NCBI GenBank assembly: GCA_934754505.1
Contig: CAKVIE010000010.1
Location: 1-64,000 of the forward strand
Direction: 5' to 3'
DNA: 64,000 nucleotides
Source of the DNA: an uncultured Candidatus Melainabacteria bacterium
GTDB taxonomy: Bacteria; Cyanobacteriota; Vampirovibrionia; Gastranaerophilales; Gastranaerophilaceae
Shown here: piece by piece, positions 37,212-45,978 of the stretch
Layout: each line of letters opens with the position of its first letter
Numbering within the stretch: position 1 is the stretch's first letter
Notes under the pieces: generated by a model
Databases searched by the model: none
What the model was told of the DNA's origin: nothing
What the model saw: only the letters and a program-made list of their open reading frames with translations
Position numbers and translations under genes: made by a program

Positions 37212-37220
37212 TAACATATT

Positions 37221-38228
37221 ATGAAATACGTCAGCTGTTTACTTTTAGAAAGCGGAATGGCATTCAGCACCACCGCAGTTAAGCCTTGTAATCCGGGGAG
37301 CGAAATCTACTGGGTCAGAGAATATCATGGCGAGCCGTTTGACGTTGATAAATTTATTGAAACAAGAAATCATTATGTCGAAATGATGAAAAGGGGCGAA
37401 ATCCCTCATCAGTGCGTCGGCTGTTCACAATTACAAGAGAAAGAATGGCCCGAAGAAATCGGCATTGATTACATCGCCATTGCAAGCGAAACAAAATGCA
37501 GCTGCAACTGCTATTATTGCCGTTTTTCGCAGGACAAAAAGAAATGGAACAGCCACAAAGGCTACGACGTAATGCCTATTTTAAGAGCATTAAACGACAG
37601 AAAACTTTTAAGAGAGACCACCTTTGACATTGTGGGCGGTGAATGTACCGAATACCCCAAGGAAGAACTTGAAGAATTTATAAAATTTGCAGTGGAAAAC
37701 CGCTGCTGGCTTCATTTCTTCACATCAGGAATTTTTTACTCCGAAAGTATTGCCTACGCAATGAACAAATCCCGTGCAAATATTGTCGTTTCGGTTGATT
37801 CAGGCACAAGAGAAACTTACGAAAAAATAAAAAGAGTAAAAGCCTATGACCAAGTTTGGGAAAACATGGCAAGATATGCAAGAGAAAGTATTAAAGACAA
37901 ATTCTGCCGAAAAGGCTATGTCATTTTAAAATATATTATTATTCCGGGAGTAAACGATTCTTTGGAAGAATTGAGATGTTTTGCCGAAAAAGCAAAAGCC
38001 GCAGGCTGCGAATGGGTTTGGGTTTCCGTTGAATACAACTGGTGGAACGAAAATAAAGATAATCCAATGCCTGAAAATTTATGGGAAGTTCTCGATTATT
38101 TTGAAAGCTGTAAAAAAGATTTCGAAATAGAATATGTTGAAAATGCTATTTATCTTTGGAGAAAAAGAATGGCTCAAGATAAAAACTTCACAGGTCAAAA
38201 CCCCTGCTGTGATATGAACGCATGCTGA
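37221..38228 (+). CDS. Radical SAM protein with cysteine-rich ends
   Basis: 335 residues. Cluster motif CSCNCYYC (C93, C97, C100 with an extra C95), GGE motif VGGECTEYP and a TIM-barrel core. Extra cysteines sit before the core (CVGC near 73) and at the very end (PCCDMNAC), which could bind another cluster. The N-terminal 90 residues contain a wider HxxYxExxKRGEIP-like segment seen in some cell-envelope or sugar-modifying radical SAM proteins, but I cannot name the reaction. Monocistronic between two terminators. Confidence 0.8.
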   Translation: MKYVSCLLLESGMAFSTTAVKPCNPGSEIYWVREYHGEPFDVDKFIETRNHYVEMMKRGEIPHQCVGCSQLQEKEWPEEIGIDYIAIASETKCSCNCYYCRFSQDKKKWNSHKGYDVMPILRALNDRKLLRETTFDIVGGECTEYPKEELEEFIKFAVENRCWLHFFTSGIFYSESIAYAMNKSRANIVVSVDSGTRETYEKIKRVKAYDQVWENMARYARESIKDKFCRKGYVILKYIIIPGVNDSLEELRCFAEKAKAAGCEWVWVSVEYNWWNENKDNPMPENLWEVLDYFESCKKDFEIEYVENAIYLWRKRMAQDKNFTGQNPCCDMNAC

Positions 38229-38387
38229 TTTTTCAGGAAAATTCTAAAAAATTTTCCAAATTAAAAGCTAAAAAAATTGTATAATTATTTTAGCTACACT
38301 AAAGCAAATTTTTATATAAATTCTATTTTCGCAAAAAAGAACAAAAATGGAAGAAACAAAAATAGATTTGAGATAGATATTTTCAAA

Positions 38388-38417
38388 AAAAGACCTCGGC
38401 GAATGAGGTCTTTTTAT
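38388..38417. terminator. Bidirectional terminator, radical SAM gene and tRNA-Leu
   Basis: AAAAGACCTC/GAGGTCTTTT with a 7-base loop, flanked by A on one side and T on the other. It serves both converging units. Confidence 0.85.
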
Positions 38418-38423
38418 TCTTTA

Positions 38424-38512
38424 TGGTGCCGAAGGCCGGACTCGAACCGGCACACAGTGTGAGCTGCGTCAGATTTTGAGTCTGATGCGTCTACCAATTT
38501 CGCCACTTCGGC
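38424..38512 (-). tRNA. tRNA-Leu(CAA)
   Basis: Acceptor GCCGAAG pairs with CTTCGGC, discriminator A, and CCA is encoded. The anticodon loop CTCAAAA between TCAGA and TCTGA gives anticodon CAA. A long variable arm and the TTCGAGT T-loop fit a class II leucine tRNA. Confidence 0.95.
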
Positions 38513-38522
38513 TTACTTCTTA

Positions 38523-38551
38523 ATTCTATAACAAGAAAAATTTTTTTTCAA
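38523..38551 (-). promoter_or_regulatory. tRNA-Leu promoter
   Basis: On the minus strand: TTGAAA, a 17-bp spacer and TAGAAT, ending 10 bases before the tRNA 5' end. Confidence 0.75.
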
Positions 38552-38585
38552 TACTATTTTTCTTATTATTTTATTTTTATTCCTT

Positions 38586-39089
38586 TTATTGCAATGAATC
38601 AATATTCTGGAATTGGTTTTCTCTTGAAATTACAACTTTTCCCGATCTTACAAGCTCTTTAATTCCAATCGGTCTTAATAATTCAATTAATGAACGAATT
38701 TGTCTTTCATCACCCAATGCCTGCAATGTATATGAACGATGCGTTACATCAATAATCTTCGCATTGAAAATTTCTGCTATACGCAAAATCTCTGAACGCT
38801 GCTCGTTTTTCGCATTGACTTTACACATTATAAATTCTCTTTCAATAGAATCATTAAAATGCAAGTCCATAACCTTGATAACAGGAATTAATCTGTTCAA
38901 CTGCTTCGTAATCTGTTCGATAACCTTATCGTCACCGTTTGTCACAATTGTTACTCTTGAATAATCCGTATCAAGTGTCGGTGCTACCGTTAAACTTTCA
39001 ATGTTATATCCTCTGCCGCTGAATAAATCACTTATTCTCGAAAGCACTCCGGCTTCGTTTCTTACAAGAACTGAAATTGTATGTATCAT
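38586..39089 (-). CDS. ilvN: Acetolactate synthase small subunit
   Basis: 167 residues. An N-terminal ACT domain (HTISVLVRNEAGVLSRISDL, RGYNIESL) gives valine feedback control, followed by the conserved regulatory C-terminal half. Fits the ilvH/ilvN length. It follows the large subunit by 15 bases. Confidence 0.95.
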   Translation of the reverse strand: MIHTISVLVRNEAGVLSRISDLFSGRGYNIESLTVAPTLDTDYSRVTIVTNGDDKVIEQITKQLNRLIPVIKVMDLHFNDSIEREFIMCKVNAKNEQRSEILRIAEIFNAKIIDVTHRSYTLQALGDERQIRSLIELLRPIGIKELVRSGKVVISRENQFQNIDSLQ

Positions 39090-39104
39090 AATCCTTTACC
39101 TTTT

Positions 39105-40832
39105 TTAGTTATTGTCGTCATTTGAAACCAAAACATGGTTCAACGGTTCGCCCGCAAGTACCCACGGATATACCATTTCAAACGGTTCTACTCTGAAATC
39201 TATTACAACAGGTCGTCTTGCCTCTATTGCTTTTTTCAAAACAGGTTCGATTTCTTCTTCTTTTTCTACTCTGAAACCTAATGCTCCATAAGCTTCGGCT
39301 ACTTTTACATAATCAGGTGAAGAAATTTTTGTTTGCGAATAATGTTCATGAAAAATTCTTTCCTGCCATTGACGAACCATGCCAAGCCAGCCGTTATTTA
39401 TAACCGCAATGATTACAGGAATGTTATAATCAACACACGTTGCAAGCTCTTGAATGTTCATTTGGAAACTTCCGTCACCTGCAACATCAATAACAACCTT
39501 GTCTTTCAAAGCAACATTAGCTCCGATTGCAGCAGGGAAGCCAAATCCCATTGTTCCCAATCCGCCTGATGTGACAAGACGTCTTGTTTTTTGGAATTTA
39601 TAAAGTTGTGCCGTCCACATTTGATGCTGTCCGACTTCCGTCGTAATAATCGGGTCATAATCCTTTGTTACTTCATAAATCTTTTTAATTACGGTTACAG
39701 GATTTAATACCGAAGTTCCGGCCGCAAGTTGTGCTTTTACCTGTTTCCTTTCCGCAATTTTTTCAAGCCATTTTGACTTTTCTTTTGCATTAATATCATA
39801 TTGCTGTTCGTCAAATTCCTTCAACATTGCAGTCAAAACATTCTTTGCATCACCAACAATAGGAATATCAACTCGAACACTCTTTGAAATTGAACAAGGA
39901 TCGATATCAATATGAACAATTTCCGCCTCGGGTGCAAATTTCTTCAAGTTACCCGTAATTCTATCGCTAAATCTCGTTCCAACCGCAAATAAAACATCGC
40001 AATCATTAACAGACAAGTTTGCGGCATATTCACCGTGCATACCCATCATTCCCAATGATAACGGGCTGTCCGTATTAAATGTACCTATTCCCATCAAAGT
40101 TGTTGTTACGGGAACATTCAATTTTTGTGCAAGTTCTGCCAAAACTTCTTCCGCTCCGGAATGTAAAACACCGCCACCTGAAATAATTACGGGCTTTTTA
40201 GCTTTGCATAATAATTGCAAAGCTCTCGACATTTGTTTCGGGTGTCCTTCATAAGTCGGATTGTACCCGGGAAGTTTAACCTTTTCGGGCCATTCAAATT
40301 CTGCTTTTGCTGTCAAAATGTTTTTCGGCAAATCGATTACAACAGGACCGGGTTTTCCCGTCGTTGCAATATGGAAAGCCTCTTTTATAACATGTGCAAG
40401 CTGTTTAACATCTTTTACAAGGTAATTGTGTTTGCAGCAAGAACGTGTAATTCCAACGATATCAGCTTCTTGGAATGCATCGTTTCCGATTAAATTCAAG
40501 CTGACCTGTCCCGTGAAAACAATAATCGGATAAGCATCATAATAAGCATTTGCAATACCTGTAATAGCATTACATGCTCCGGGACCTGATGTTACAAATG
40601 CAACACCCGGACGTCCCGAAACTCTTGCATAACCCTCTGCTGCGTGAATTGCAGCTTGTTCGTGTCTTACAAGATAATGCTTAATATCTTTACAGTCATA
40701 GAGTGCATCGTACAAATTTAATATCGATCCTCCGGGATAACCGAAAACTTCATCTACCCCTTCTTTTTTCAAGCACTCTAATAAAATTTGAGCACCTGTC
40801 ATTAATTTTGTCTTTTCATCTGTAACTGTCAT
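39105..40832 (-). CDS. ilvB: Acetolactate synthase large subunit
   Basis: 575 residues. ThDP enzyme for branched-chain amino acid synthesis (pyruvate to acetolactate). Catalytic glutamate in VRHEQAAIHAAEGYAR near 57, FAD-region GMMGMHGEYAANL, and the ThDP motif GDGSFQMNIQELATCVDYNIP near 450. Biosynthetic rather than catabolic, judged by the adjacent small subunit. It follows metK by 33 bases with CGGAG before its ATG, so methionine and branched-chain genes may share a transcript. Confidence 0.96.
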   Translation of the reverse strand: MTVTDEKTKLMTGAQILLECLKKEGVDEVFGYPGGSILNLYDALYDCKDIKHYLVRHEQAAIHAAEGYARVSGRPGVAFVTSGPGACNAITGIANAYYDAYPIIVFTGQVSLNLIGNDAFQEADIVGITRSCCKHNYLVKDVKQLAHVIKEAFHIATTGKPGPVVIDLPKNILTAKAEFEWPEKVKLPGYNPTYEGHPKQMSRALQLLCKAKKPVIISGGGVLHSGAEEVLAELAQKLNVPVTTTLMGIGTFNTDSPLSLGMMGMHGEYAANLSVNDCDVLFAVGTRFSDRITGNLKKFAPEAEIVHIDIDPCSISKSVRVDIPIVGDAKNVLTAMLKEFDEQQYDINAKEKSKWLEKIAERKQVKAQLAAGTSVLNPVTVIKKIYEVTKDYDPIITTEVGQHQMWTAQLYKFQKTRRLVTSGGLGTMGFGFPAAIGANVALKDKVVIDVAGDGSFQMNIQELATCVDYNIPVIIAVINNGWLGMVRQWQERIFHEHYSQTKISSPDYVKVAEAYGALGFRVEKEEEIEPVLKKAIEARRPVVIDFRVEPFEMVYPWVLAGEPLNHVLVSNDDNN

Positions 40833-40865
40833 TATTGTTCTCCGATTTTATCAGTTTTACTTAAA

Positions 40866-42122
40866 TTATATGTTTGCTTGTTTTCTCAAGTCTTCGGCTT
40901 TGTCCGTATGTTCCCAAGGAACATCAATATCCGTACGTCCCATATGTCCGTATGCTGCCAATAATTGATAGAATTTTCCGCCGTTTTTCTTCGGTAAATT
41001 TCTCAAATCAAATTGGTTAATAATCGCATAAGGTCTTAAGTCGAAGTTTTTATCAATTAATTTCATTATTTCATCGTCGGAAATTTTACCTGTTCCAAAA
41101 GTATCAACCATTATTGATACAGGTTTGGCAACACCGATTGCAAATCCGAGTTCGATTTCACATTTATCAGCCAATCCTGCTGCAACAATGTTCTTCGCAA
41201 CATATCTTGCTGCATAAGCTGCCGAACGGTCAACTTTTGTAGGATCTTTTCCGCTGAACGCTCCGCCGCCGTGTCTTGAATATCCGCCGTATGTATCAAC
41301 TATGATTTTTCTTCCCGTTAATCCTGCATCGCCTTGAGGTCCGCCGATTACAAATCTTCCTGACGGATTTACGAAAATCTTTGTATCTGCGTCAAGTTTC
41401 AATGTTTCGTTTGTAAATACCGCATTGATAACGTGTTCAACAATATCTTTTCTGATGATTTCTTGAACTTTTTCGTTATCGGTTTCGCCGTTGATTTCGG
41501 GGTCGTGTTGAGTTGAAATAACAACCGTTTCAATTCTTACAGGTTTGTCATTTTCATATTCAACCGTAACCTGTGATTTTCCGTCCGGTCTTAAATAATC
41601 CAAAATTCCTTGTTTTCTAACATCAGCAAGCTTTTTTGAAAGTTTATGAGCCAAACTTATCGGAAGCGGCATAAGTTCCGGCGTTTCGTTACAAGCAAAT
41701 CCGAACATAATACCTTGGTCACCTGCACCGATATTTTCGGTTTCGGTTTTCGATGTATTTGCATTGTTATCTCTTGATTCATAAGCCTTGTTTACACCGC
41801 TTGCAATATCAACCGACTGTTCATCAACACTCGTTAATACCGCACAGGTATTTGCATCAAAACCGCCTGATTCTTTTCCTATATATCCGATATTTTTTAT
41901 AGTTTCTCTAACTACATGCGGAATATCAACATAACAATCTGCCGTAATTTCACCGCAAACTAAAGCCATGCCCGTTGTTACCGTTGTTTCTGCCGCAACT
42001 CTTGAATGATTATCTTTCATCAGGAAATTGTCTAAAATAGCATCCGAAATTTGGTCGCAAACTTTGTCAGGATGTCCTTCCGTTACTGATTCGGAAGTAA
42101 ATAAATATCTTTTTGAACTCAT
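40866..42122 (-). CDS. metK: S-adenosylmethionine synthetase
   Basis: 418 residues, about 20 longer than usual. Motifs: FTSESVTEGHPDK at the start, GAGDQGIMFGFA near 137, GGGAFSGKDPTKVDRSAAY near 283. Makes SAM from Met and ATP. It lies 109 bases after rpsO with a structured leader and a GGAAAG ribosome site. Confidence 0.97.
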   Translation of the reverse strand: MSSKRYLFTSESVTEGHPDKVCDQISDAILDNFLMKDNHSRVAAETTVTTGMALVCGEITADCYVDIPHVVRETIKNIGYIGKESGGFDANTCAVLTSVDEQSVDIASGVNKAYESRDNNANTSKTETENIGAGDQGIMFGFACNETPELMPLPISLAHKLSKKLADVRKQGILDYLRPDGKSQVTVEYENDKPVRIETVVISTQHDPEINGETDNEKVQEIIRKDIVEHVINAVFTNETLKLDADTKIFVNPSGRFVIGGPQGDAGLTGRKIIVDTYGGYSRHGGGAFSGKDPTKVDRSAAYAARYVAKNIVAAGLADKCEIELGFAIGVAKPVSIMVDTFGTGKISDDEIMKLIDKNFDLRPYAIINQFDLRNLPKKNGGKFYQLLAAYGHMGRTDIDVPWEHTDKAEDLRKQANI

Positions 42123-42156
42123 TGTTCTTTCCTATCTTTTTTTCTCGCTAAAACAA

Positions 42157-42215
42157 ACCCGCCGGCACTATTTCCCTTTGCGGATTAACAGGCCGTCGAG
42201 ATTTGCAATAGTCTT
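42157..42215 (-). promoter_or_regulatory. metK leader with possible pseudoknot
   Basis: In minus-strand RNA order, ACTATT (42212-42207) can pair with AATAGT (42172-42167), and CGACGGC (42198-42192) with GCCGGCG (42166-42160, one mismatch), an interleaved arrangement. This could be a SAM-responsive RNA, but I do not recognise a known SAM riboswitch class. The zero-base loop between the two 3' arms makes the fold uncertain. Confidence 0.3.
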
Positions 42216-42231
42216 TTAACTAAAAAATTCC

Positions 42232-42501
42232 TTAACCTCTCAAGTTGAGTTTTTTCAAAAGTTCTCTGTATCCTTCAAGATCTTTTTCTTTAAGATATGA
42301 AAGAAGGCTCTTTCTGTGACCTACCATCATAAGCAAACCACGTCTGCCGCCAAAATCCTTTTTGTTAGCTTTTAAGTGTTCTGTAAGTTGGTTAATCTTT
42401 TCCGTAAGAAGTGCTATTTGAACTTCTGTTGAACCTGTATCGTGTTCGTCTTTACCGAAATTTTTTACGATATCTTTTTTGTTTTTTAAATTAATTGACA
42501 T
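42232..42501 (-). CDS. rpsO: 30S ribosomal protein S15
   Basis: 89 residues, full length, with DTGSTEVQIALLTEKINQLTEHL and GLLMMVGHRKSLLSYL. Own promoter and a leader hairpin next to its ribosome site. Confidence 0.97.
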   Translation of the reverse strand: MSINLKNKKDIVKNFGKDEHDTGSTEVQIALLTEKINQLTEHLKANKKDFGGRRGLLMMVGHRKSLLSYLKEKDLEGYRELLKKLNLRG

Positions 42502-42519
42502 GTTTTTTCCTTTGTTTCT

Positions 42520-42568
42520 TAATCGTGTTCGATTATTGTTATCATATATGCTGAAAATTTCTTTTCAA
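42520..42568 (-). promoter_or_regulatory. rpsO promoter and leader hairpin
   Basis: TTGAAA (42563-42568), 16 bp, TATGAT (42541-42546). Just before the ribosome site the RNA forms TAATCG/CGATTA with a 4-base loop (42520-42535). S15 represses its own mRNA in several bacteria through such structures; whether this one binds S15 is not known. Confidence 0.5.
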
Positions 42569-42696
42569 GATTTTTATATCTTTTTGTTAAAATCAACACT
42601 TACGACGTACTAAAATTATACTTAAAAAGATATTTTTTGCAAATATTTTTTAAAATTTTCGGCTCTTTTCTCATGTTGGGCATGCCTTTTGGACGA

Positions 42697-43095
42697 TTAC
42701 GGATTGATTTTCTTTACTTCTTTTTCATCAATAGTTCCTGAAATTAATTTATAATCATCATTAAACCGCTTCCAAACGTGAGTATATTTGCATTTACCCT
42801 CAAAATCTTTATCCTTGAATTTTACCTTGATTTCCACCCATAATGTCGTTTTGACAACATCAGAAGTAACTTCATCAAAAGTCTGCAAATAAAGATTCAG
42901 CGAATGAATTTGGTTCAACTGCATTCTTTCTTCCGAAAGATAATCCTCTTTTGTCAAAATATTTTTTCTGATTTTGAATACAAAAGAATCATCGAGTAAT
43001 TCATCTATTGATTTTCTATCACCTGTTATTAATGCAGTTTTGAGTAAAAGTTCTTTTTTTATTATTTTTTCTTCTATTCCAATTTGTACACACAT
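42697..43095 (-). CDS. NTF2/SnoaL-like small protein
   Basis: 132 residues with the alpha-beta cone pattern of DUF4440/SnoaL-like proteins: an N-terminal helix (LLLKTALITGDRKSIDELL), then strands ending in YTHVWKRFNDDYKLISGTID. Function unknown. No signal peptide. No ribosome site; TATAAT (43105-43110) is nine bases upstream of the ATG, so the mRNA may be nearly leaderless. Confidence 0.6.
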   Translation of the reverse strand: MCVQIGIEEKIIKKELLLKTALITGDRKSIDELLDDSFVFKIRKNILTKEDYLSEERMQLNQIHSLNLYLQTFDEVTSDVVKTTLWVEIKVKFKDKDFEGKCKYTHVWKRFNDDYKLISGTIDEKEVKKINP

Positions 43096-43130
43096 AGTAT
43101 CTAAATTATAACATAAAATAATAAAATTAA

Positions 43131-43158
43131 TTGAACAGATATTTTTTCGTTGTAAAAT
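43131..43158 (+). promoter_or_regulatory. gltX promoter
   Basis: TTGAAC (43131-43136), 16 bp, TAAAAT (43153-43158), then CGGAG before ATG 43180. Confidence 0.65.
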
Positions 43159-43179
43159 AAAGACAAACGGAGAAAAAAA

Positions 43180-44637
43180 ATGGAAGAATTAAGAGTAAGA
43201 ATAGCACCGTCACCGAGCGGAAATTTGCATATCGGTACGGCAAGAACAGCACTTTTTAACTATTTGTATGCAAAGAAAAATAACGGTAAATTTATATTAA
43301 GAATTGAAGATACCGATGCGGAAAGAACAAGCCAAGCTTATATCGATAACATCTTCGACAGCTTGAAAGCATTGGGTCTTAACTGGGACGAAGGTCCTGA
43401 TGTAGGCGGTCCTTACGGTCCTTACACTCAATCGGAAAGATTTGACATCTACCCGAAATATGTTCAAGAACTTTTGGACAAAGGTTTTGCTTATGAATGT
43501 TTCTGCACACCTGAAGAACTCGAAGCAGAAAAAGAAGAAGCTACAAAAAATAAAAAAGCTTACGTTTATTCAAAAAAATGCGAACACCTTTCGGAAGAAG
43601 AAAAAGCTAAATTAAGAGCAGAAGGCAGAAAACCTGCAATTCGTTTTTCTGTTGAAAAAGCTCAAAAAGCCTTCCACGACACACCGATTGTTCACTTCAA
43701 CGACCTTGTAAAAGGTGATTTACACCAAGATACAAGTTTAATCGGCGATTTCGTTATTATGAAGTCAAACGGTTCACCGACATACAACTTTGCAGTTGTT
43801 ATTGATGATATGTTGATGAAAATCAACACCGTAATCAGAGGTGAAGACCACATTTCAAATACCTTCAAACAAATCTTGATTTATGAAGCATTGGGTGCAA
43901 AAGTTCCTGACTTCGGTCATTTAGGAATGATTTTGGCTCCCGATAGAAGCAAACTTTCAAAAAGACACGGTGCAACTGCCGTCAGCGAATTCGTTGAAAA
44001 AGGCTACTTAACAGAAGCTCTTATCAACTTTGTAGCACTTTTAGGCTGGTCACCGTCAGATGGTGAAGAAATTAAATCAGTTGATGAAATTGCACAAGAT
44101 TTCAGAATTCACGAAGTTTCTTCCTCTAACTCAATTTTTGAATATGACAAATTGAATTGGATGAACGGTCAATATATCAAGAAAATGGACATCAAAGTTC
44201 TCGCTGAAAAAATTAAACCGTATTTAGCAAAATATGATTTGACCGAATTATCGGAAGAAAATTATCTCAAGATGATTGAAATAACAAGAGAACCTTTGAC
44301 CTTGTTATCAGACATAACAGATGATGTTCCTTACTTCTTCGGCGAATATCCCGAAATCGACCCTGAGGCTCAAACTTCAATCTTGGATACGGAAGTTTCT
44401 CAAGAAGTTTTGAAAGAAGTTATGGCAAGAATTGACGGTTGGGATTTCAACAATCTTCACCAAATTCTTGAAGATTTCAGAGGTTACTTCAAAGAAAAAG
44501 GCATCAAACCGAAAGTTACAATGTGGGCAATAAGAGTTGCTGTCACAGGAAGAACTCGTGGTGCCGATATGTGCGGTATTATGGAAATCCTCGGCAAAGA
44601 TAAAGTTAAAAAGAGAATTCAAAAAGTTATTAAATAA
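43180..44637 (+). CDS. gltX: Glutamyl-tRNA synthetase
   Basis: 485 residues. Class I synthetase with the HIGH-type APSPSGNLHIGTA at 8-20 and KLSKRHGA near 257. No second paralog in the window. CGGAG lies eight bases before the ATG. Single-gene unit with its own promoter and terminator. Confidence 0.97.
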   Translation: MEELRVRIAPSPSGNLHIGTARTALFNYLYAKKNNGKFILRIEDTDAERTSQAYIDNIFDSLKALGLNWDEGPDVGGPYGPYTQSERFDIYPKYVQELLDKGFAYECFCTPEELEAEKEEATKNKKAYVYSKKCEHLSEEEKAKLRAEGRKPAIRFSVEKAQKAFHDTPIVHFNDLVKGDLHQDTSLIGDFVIMKSNGSPTYNFAVVIDDMLMKINTVIRGEDHISNTFKQILIYEALGAKVPDFGHLGMILAPDRSKLSKRHGATAVSEFVEKGYLTEALINFVALLGWSPSDGEEIKSVDEIAQDFRIHEVSSSNSIFEYDKLNWMNGQYIKKMDIKVLAEKIKPYLAKYDLTELSEENYLKMIEITREPLTLLSDITDDVPYFFGEYPEIDPEAQTSILDTEVSQEVLKEVMARIDGWDFNNLHQILEDFRGYFKEKGIKPKVTMWAIRVAVTGRTRGADMCGIMEILGKDKVKKRIQKVIK

Positions 44638-44665
44638 TTTATTTCTCGAAAACTTCATTAAAAAA

Positions 44666-44699
44666 AATAAGGCACTCGCAAGGTGTCTTATTTTTTTTT
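44666..44699 (+). terminator. gltX terminator
   Basis: AATAAG...CTTATT stem with inner CAC/GTG pairs and nine T. Confidence 0.8.
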
Positions 44700-44802
44700 G
44701 CAAAATCCGTATTCATAAATTTCCCAAAACACAAAAATATTTTTCTAAAATTTTCAATAAGGAAAATCCGTTTTTGGCACAGCCGTATTTTATAATAAAA
44801 AT

Positions 44803-44889
44803 ATAAAGATTAAGTTGCTCAACAGCCATTTTAAATTCCTTATGATTTTACTGTTTACGGTGATTAACGAAATGTTAATCACCTTTTTT
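44803..44889 (+). ncRNA. Candidate small RNA
   Basis: TATAAT at 44791-44796 lies about 63 bases before a perfect terminator hairpin, GGTGATTAAC/GTTAATCACC (44859-44868, 44874-44883) with six T. The gltX terminator upstream and rpsG terminator downstream isolate it. A 20-codon frame overlaps the hairpin but has no ribosome site. The -35 region is poor. The rest of the 335-base gap holds nothing else I can support. Confidence 0.4.
44859..44889 (+). terminator. Terminator of the candidate small RNA
   Basis: Perfect 10-bp stem, 5-base loop GAAAT, six T. Confidence 0.85.
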
Positions 44890-44917
44890 ATAACTGATAT
44901 TTAAGAAAAAACGCAAT

Positions 44918-44945
44918 AAAAAAGGAGCCGTTAAGCTCCTTTTTT
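44918..44945 (-). terminator. rpsL-rpsG terminator
   Basis: AAAAAAGGAGC/GCTCCTTTTTT with a 6-base loop, 28 bases past the rpsG stop and symmetrical enough for both directions. Confidence 0.85.
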
Positions 44946-44972
44946 AATTTTCGGTTTTGACCGCACCTTGGA

Positions 44973-45443
44973 TTAGTATCTGTAATGAGCAAATGCTTTG
45001 TTAGCTTCTGCCATTTTGTGCGTGTCTTCTCTTTTCTTACAAGCTGCACCTTGTCCGTTTGCTGCATCTGTGAGTTCAGCTGTCAATTTTTCTACCATTG
45101 ATTTGCCGCTTCTCTTTTTAGCAGCTTCGATTAACCATGTTGAACCGAGTGCCATTCCTCTTTCGGGATTAACATCAAGAGGTACTTGATATGTAGAACC
45201 ACCGATTCTTCTTGCTTTTACTTCAAGAAGCGGAGTTGCGTTTGTTAATGCCTTTTGGAATACTTCTAATGAGTCTTGCTTAGTCTTTTCTTGAATTTTA
45301 TCAAGTGTTGAGTAGAAAATCTTTTCTGCTATTGACTTCTTGCCTCTTCTCATCAAACGATTGATGAATCTCGATATATCAACATTATTATATACTGCAT
45401 CAGGTGCCGGTATTCTTTTTTCCGGTTTACTTCTTCTTGACAT
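44973..45443 (-). CDS. rpsG: 30S ribosomal protein S7
   Basis: 156 residues, standard length, with NRLMRRGKKSIAEKIFY and the basic C-terminus. Assembly-initiating protein of the small-subunit head. Eight bases after rpsL. The usual fusA and tuf genes of the str operon do not follow; a terminator does. Confidence 0.98.
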   Translation of the reverse strand: MSRRSKPEKRIPAPDAVYNNVDISRFINRLMRRGKKSIAEKIFYSTLDKIQEKTKQDSLEVFQKALTNATPLLEVKARRIGGSTYQVPLDVNPERGMALGSTWLIEAAKKRSGKSMVEKLTAELTDAANGQGAACKKREDTHKMAEANKAFAHYRY

Positions 45444-45451
45444 ATTTACCT

Positions 45452-45832
45452 CTATTTCTTAGCTTTTGCTTTTTTAGCACCGTATTTAGAACGGCTTTGT
45501 TCTCTGTTTGCAACACCTGCGGTGTCTAATGTACCTCTGATAATGTGGTATCTTACACCGGGCAAGTCCTTAACTCTGCCGCCTCTTATAAGAACTACAC
45601 TGTGTTCTTGTAAGTTGTGACCGATTCCTGGGATATATGATGTTACTTCATATCCGTTTGTAAGTCTTACACGAGCTACCTTTCTCAATGCTGAGTTAGG
45701 TTTTTTCGGTGTTGTTGTATATACTCTGGTGCAAACGCCTCTTTTTTGGGGGCAATTTTCCAAAGCCGGTGATTTGGTTTTATCTGTCAATTTTTGACGT
45801 TCTTTGCGAACTAATTGTGCAATAGTCGGCAT
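45452..45832 (-). CDS. rpsL: 30S ribosomal protein S12
   Basis: 126 residues with PTIAQLVRKER, KKPNSALRKVARVRL and the decoding-site loop PGIGHNLQEHSVVLIRGG. Lysines in TTPKKPNSALRK and GRVKDLPGVRYH are as in streptomycin-sensitive strains. AGGAG precedes the ATG. Confidence 0.98.
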   Translation of the reverse strand: MPTIAQLVRKERQKLTDKTKSPALENCPQKRGVCTRVYTTTPKKPNSALRKVARVRLTNGYEVTSYIPGIGHNLQEHSVVLIRGGRVKDLPGVRYHIIRGTLDTAGVANREQSRSKYGAKKAKAKK

Positions 45833-45905
45833 ATTTTCTCCTTTTGTTATAAATTTCGCTCGTTAATCAGCACATTCCGAGCTGTCCCGCATGGGGATAT
45901 ATATC

Positions 45906-45935
45906 TATTTAACTTTAGACATAACTCGTTGTCAA
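45906..45935 (-). promoter_or_regulatory. rpsL promoter
   Basis: TTGACA (45930-45935), 18 bp, TAAATA (45906-45911). The roughly 70-base leader can fold (GCTCG with CGAGC), a possible autoregulatory site. Confidence 0.6.
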
Positions 45936-45978
45936 CATGATTTCTGATTTTATTTTAACTTTTTACAGCTTTTTTCTA

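Noticed and set aside
38266..38295. AGCTAAAA/TTTTAGCT hairpin with TATAAT inside, as promoter of a small RNA
   Set aside because: No -35 and no support beyond the shared terminator downstream; too weak to list.
38277..38462. 62-codon plus-strand frame ending in CRRPDSNRHTV
   Set aside because: It reads through the terminator and the antisense of tRNA-Leu, a familiar false protein.
42157..42215. Assignment of the metK leader to a known SAM riboswitch class
   Set aside because: Conserved sequence of SAM-I, SAM-II and SAM/SAH classes was not recognised.
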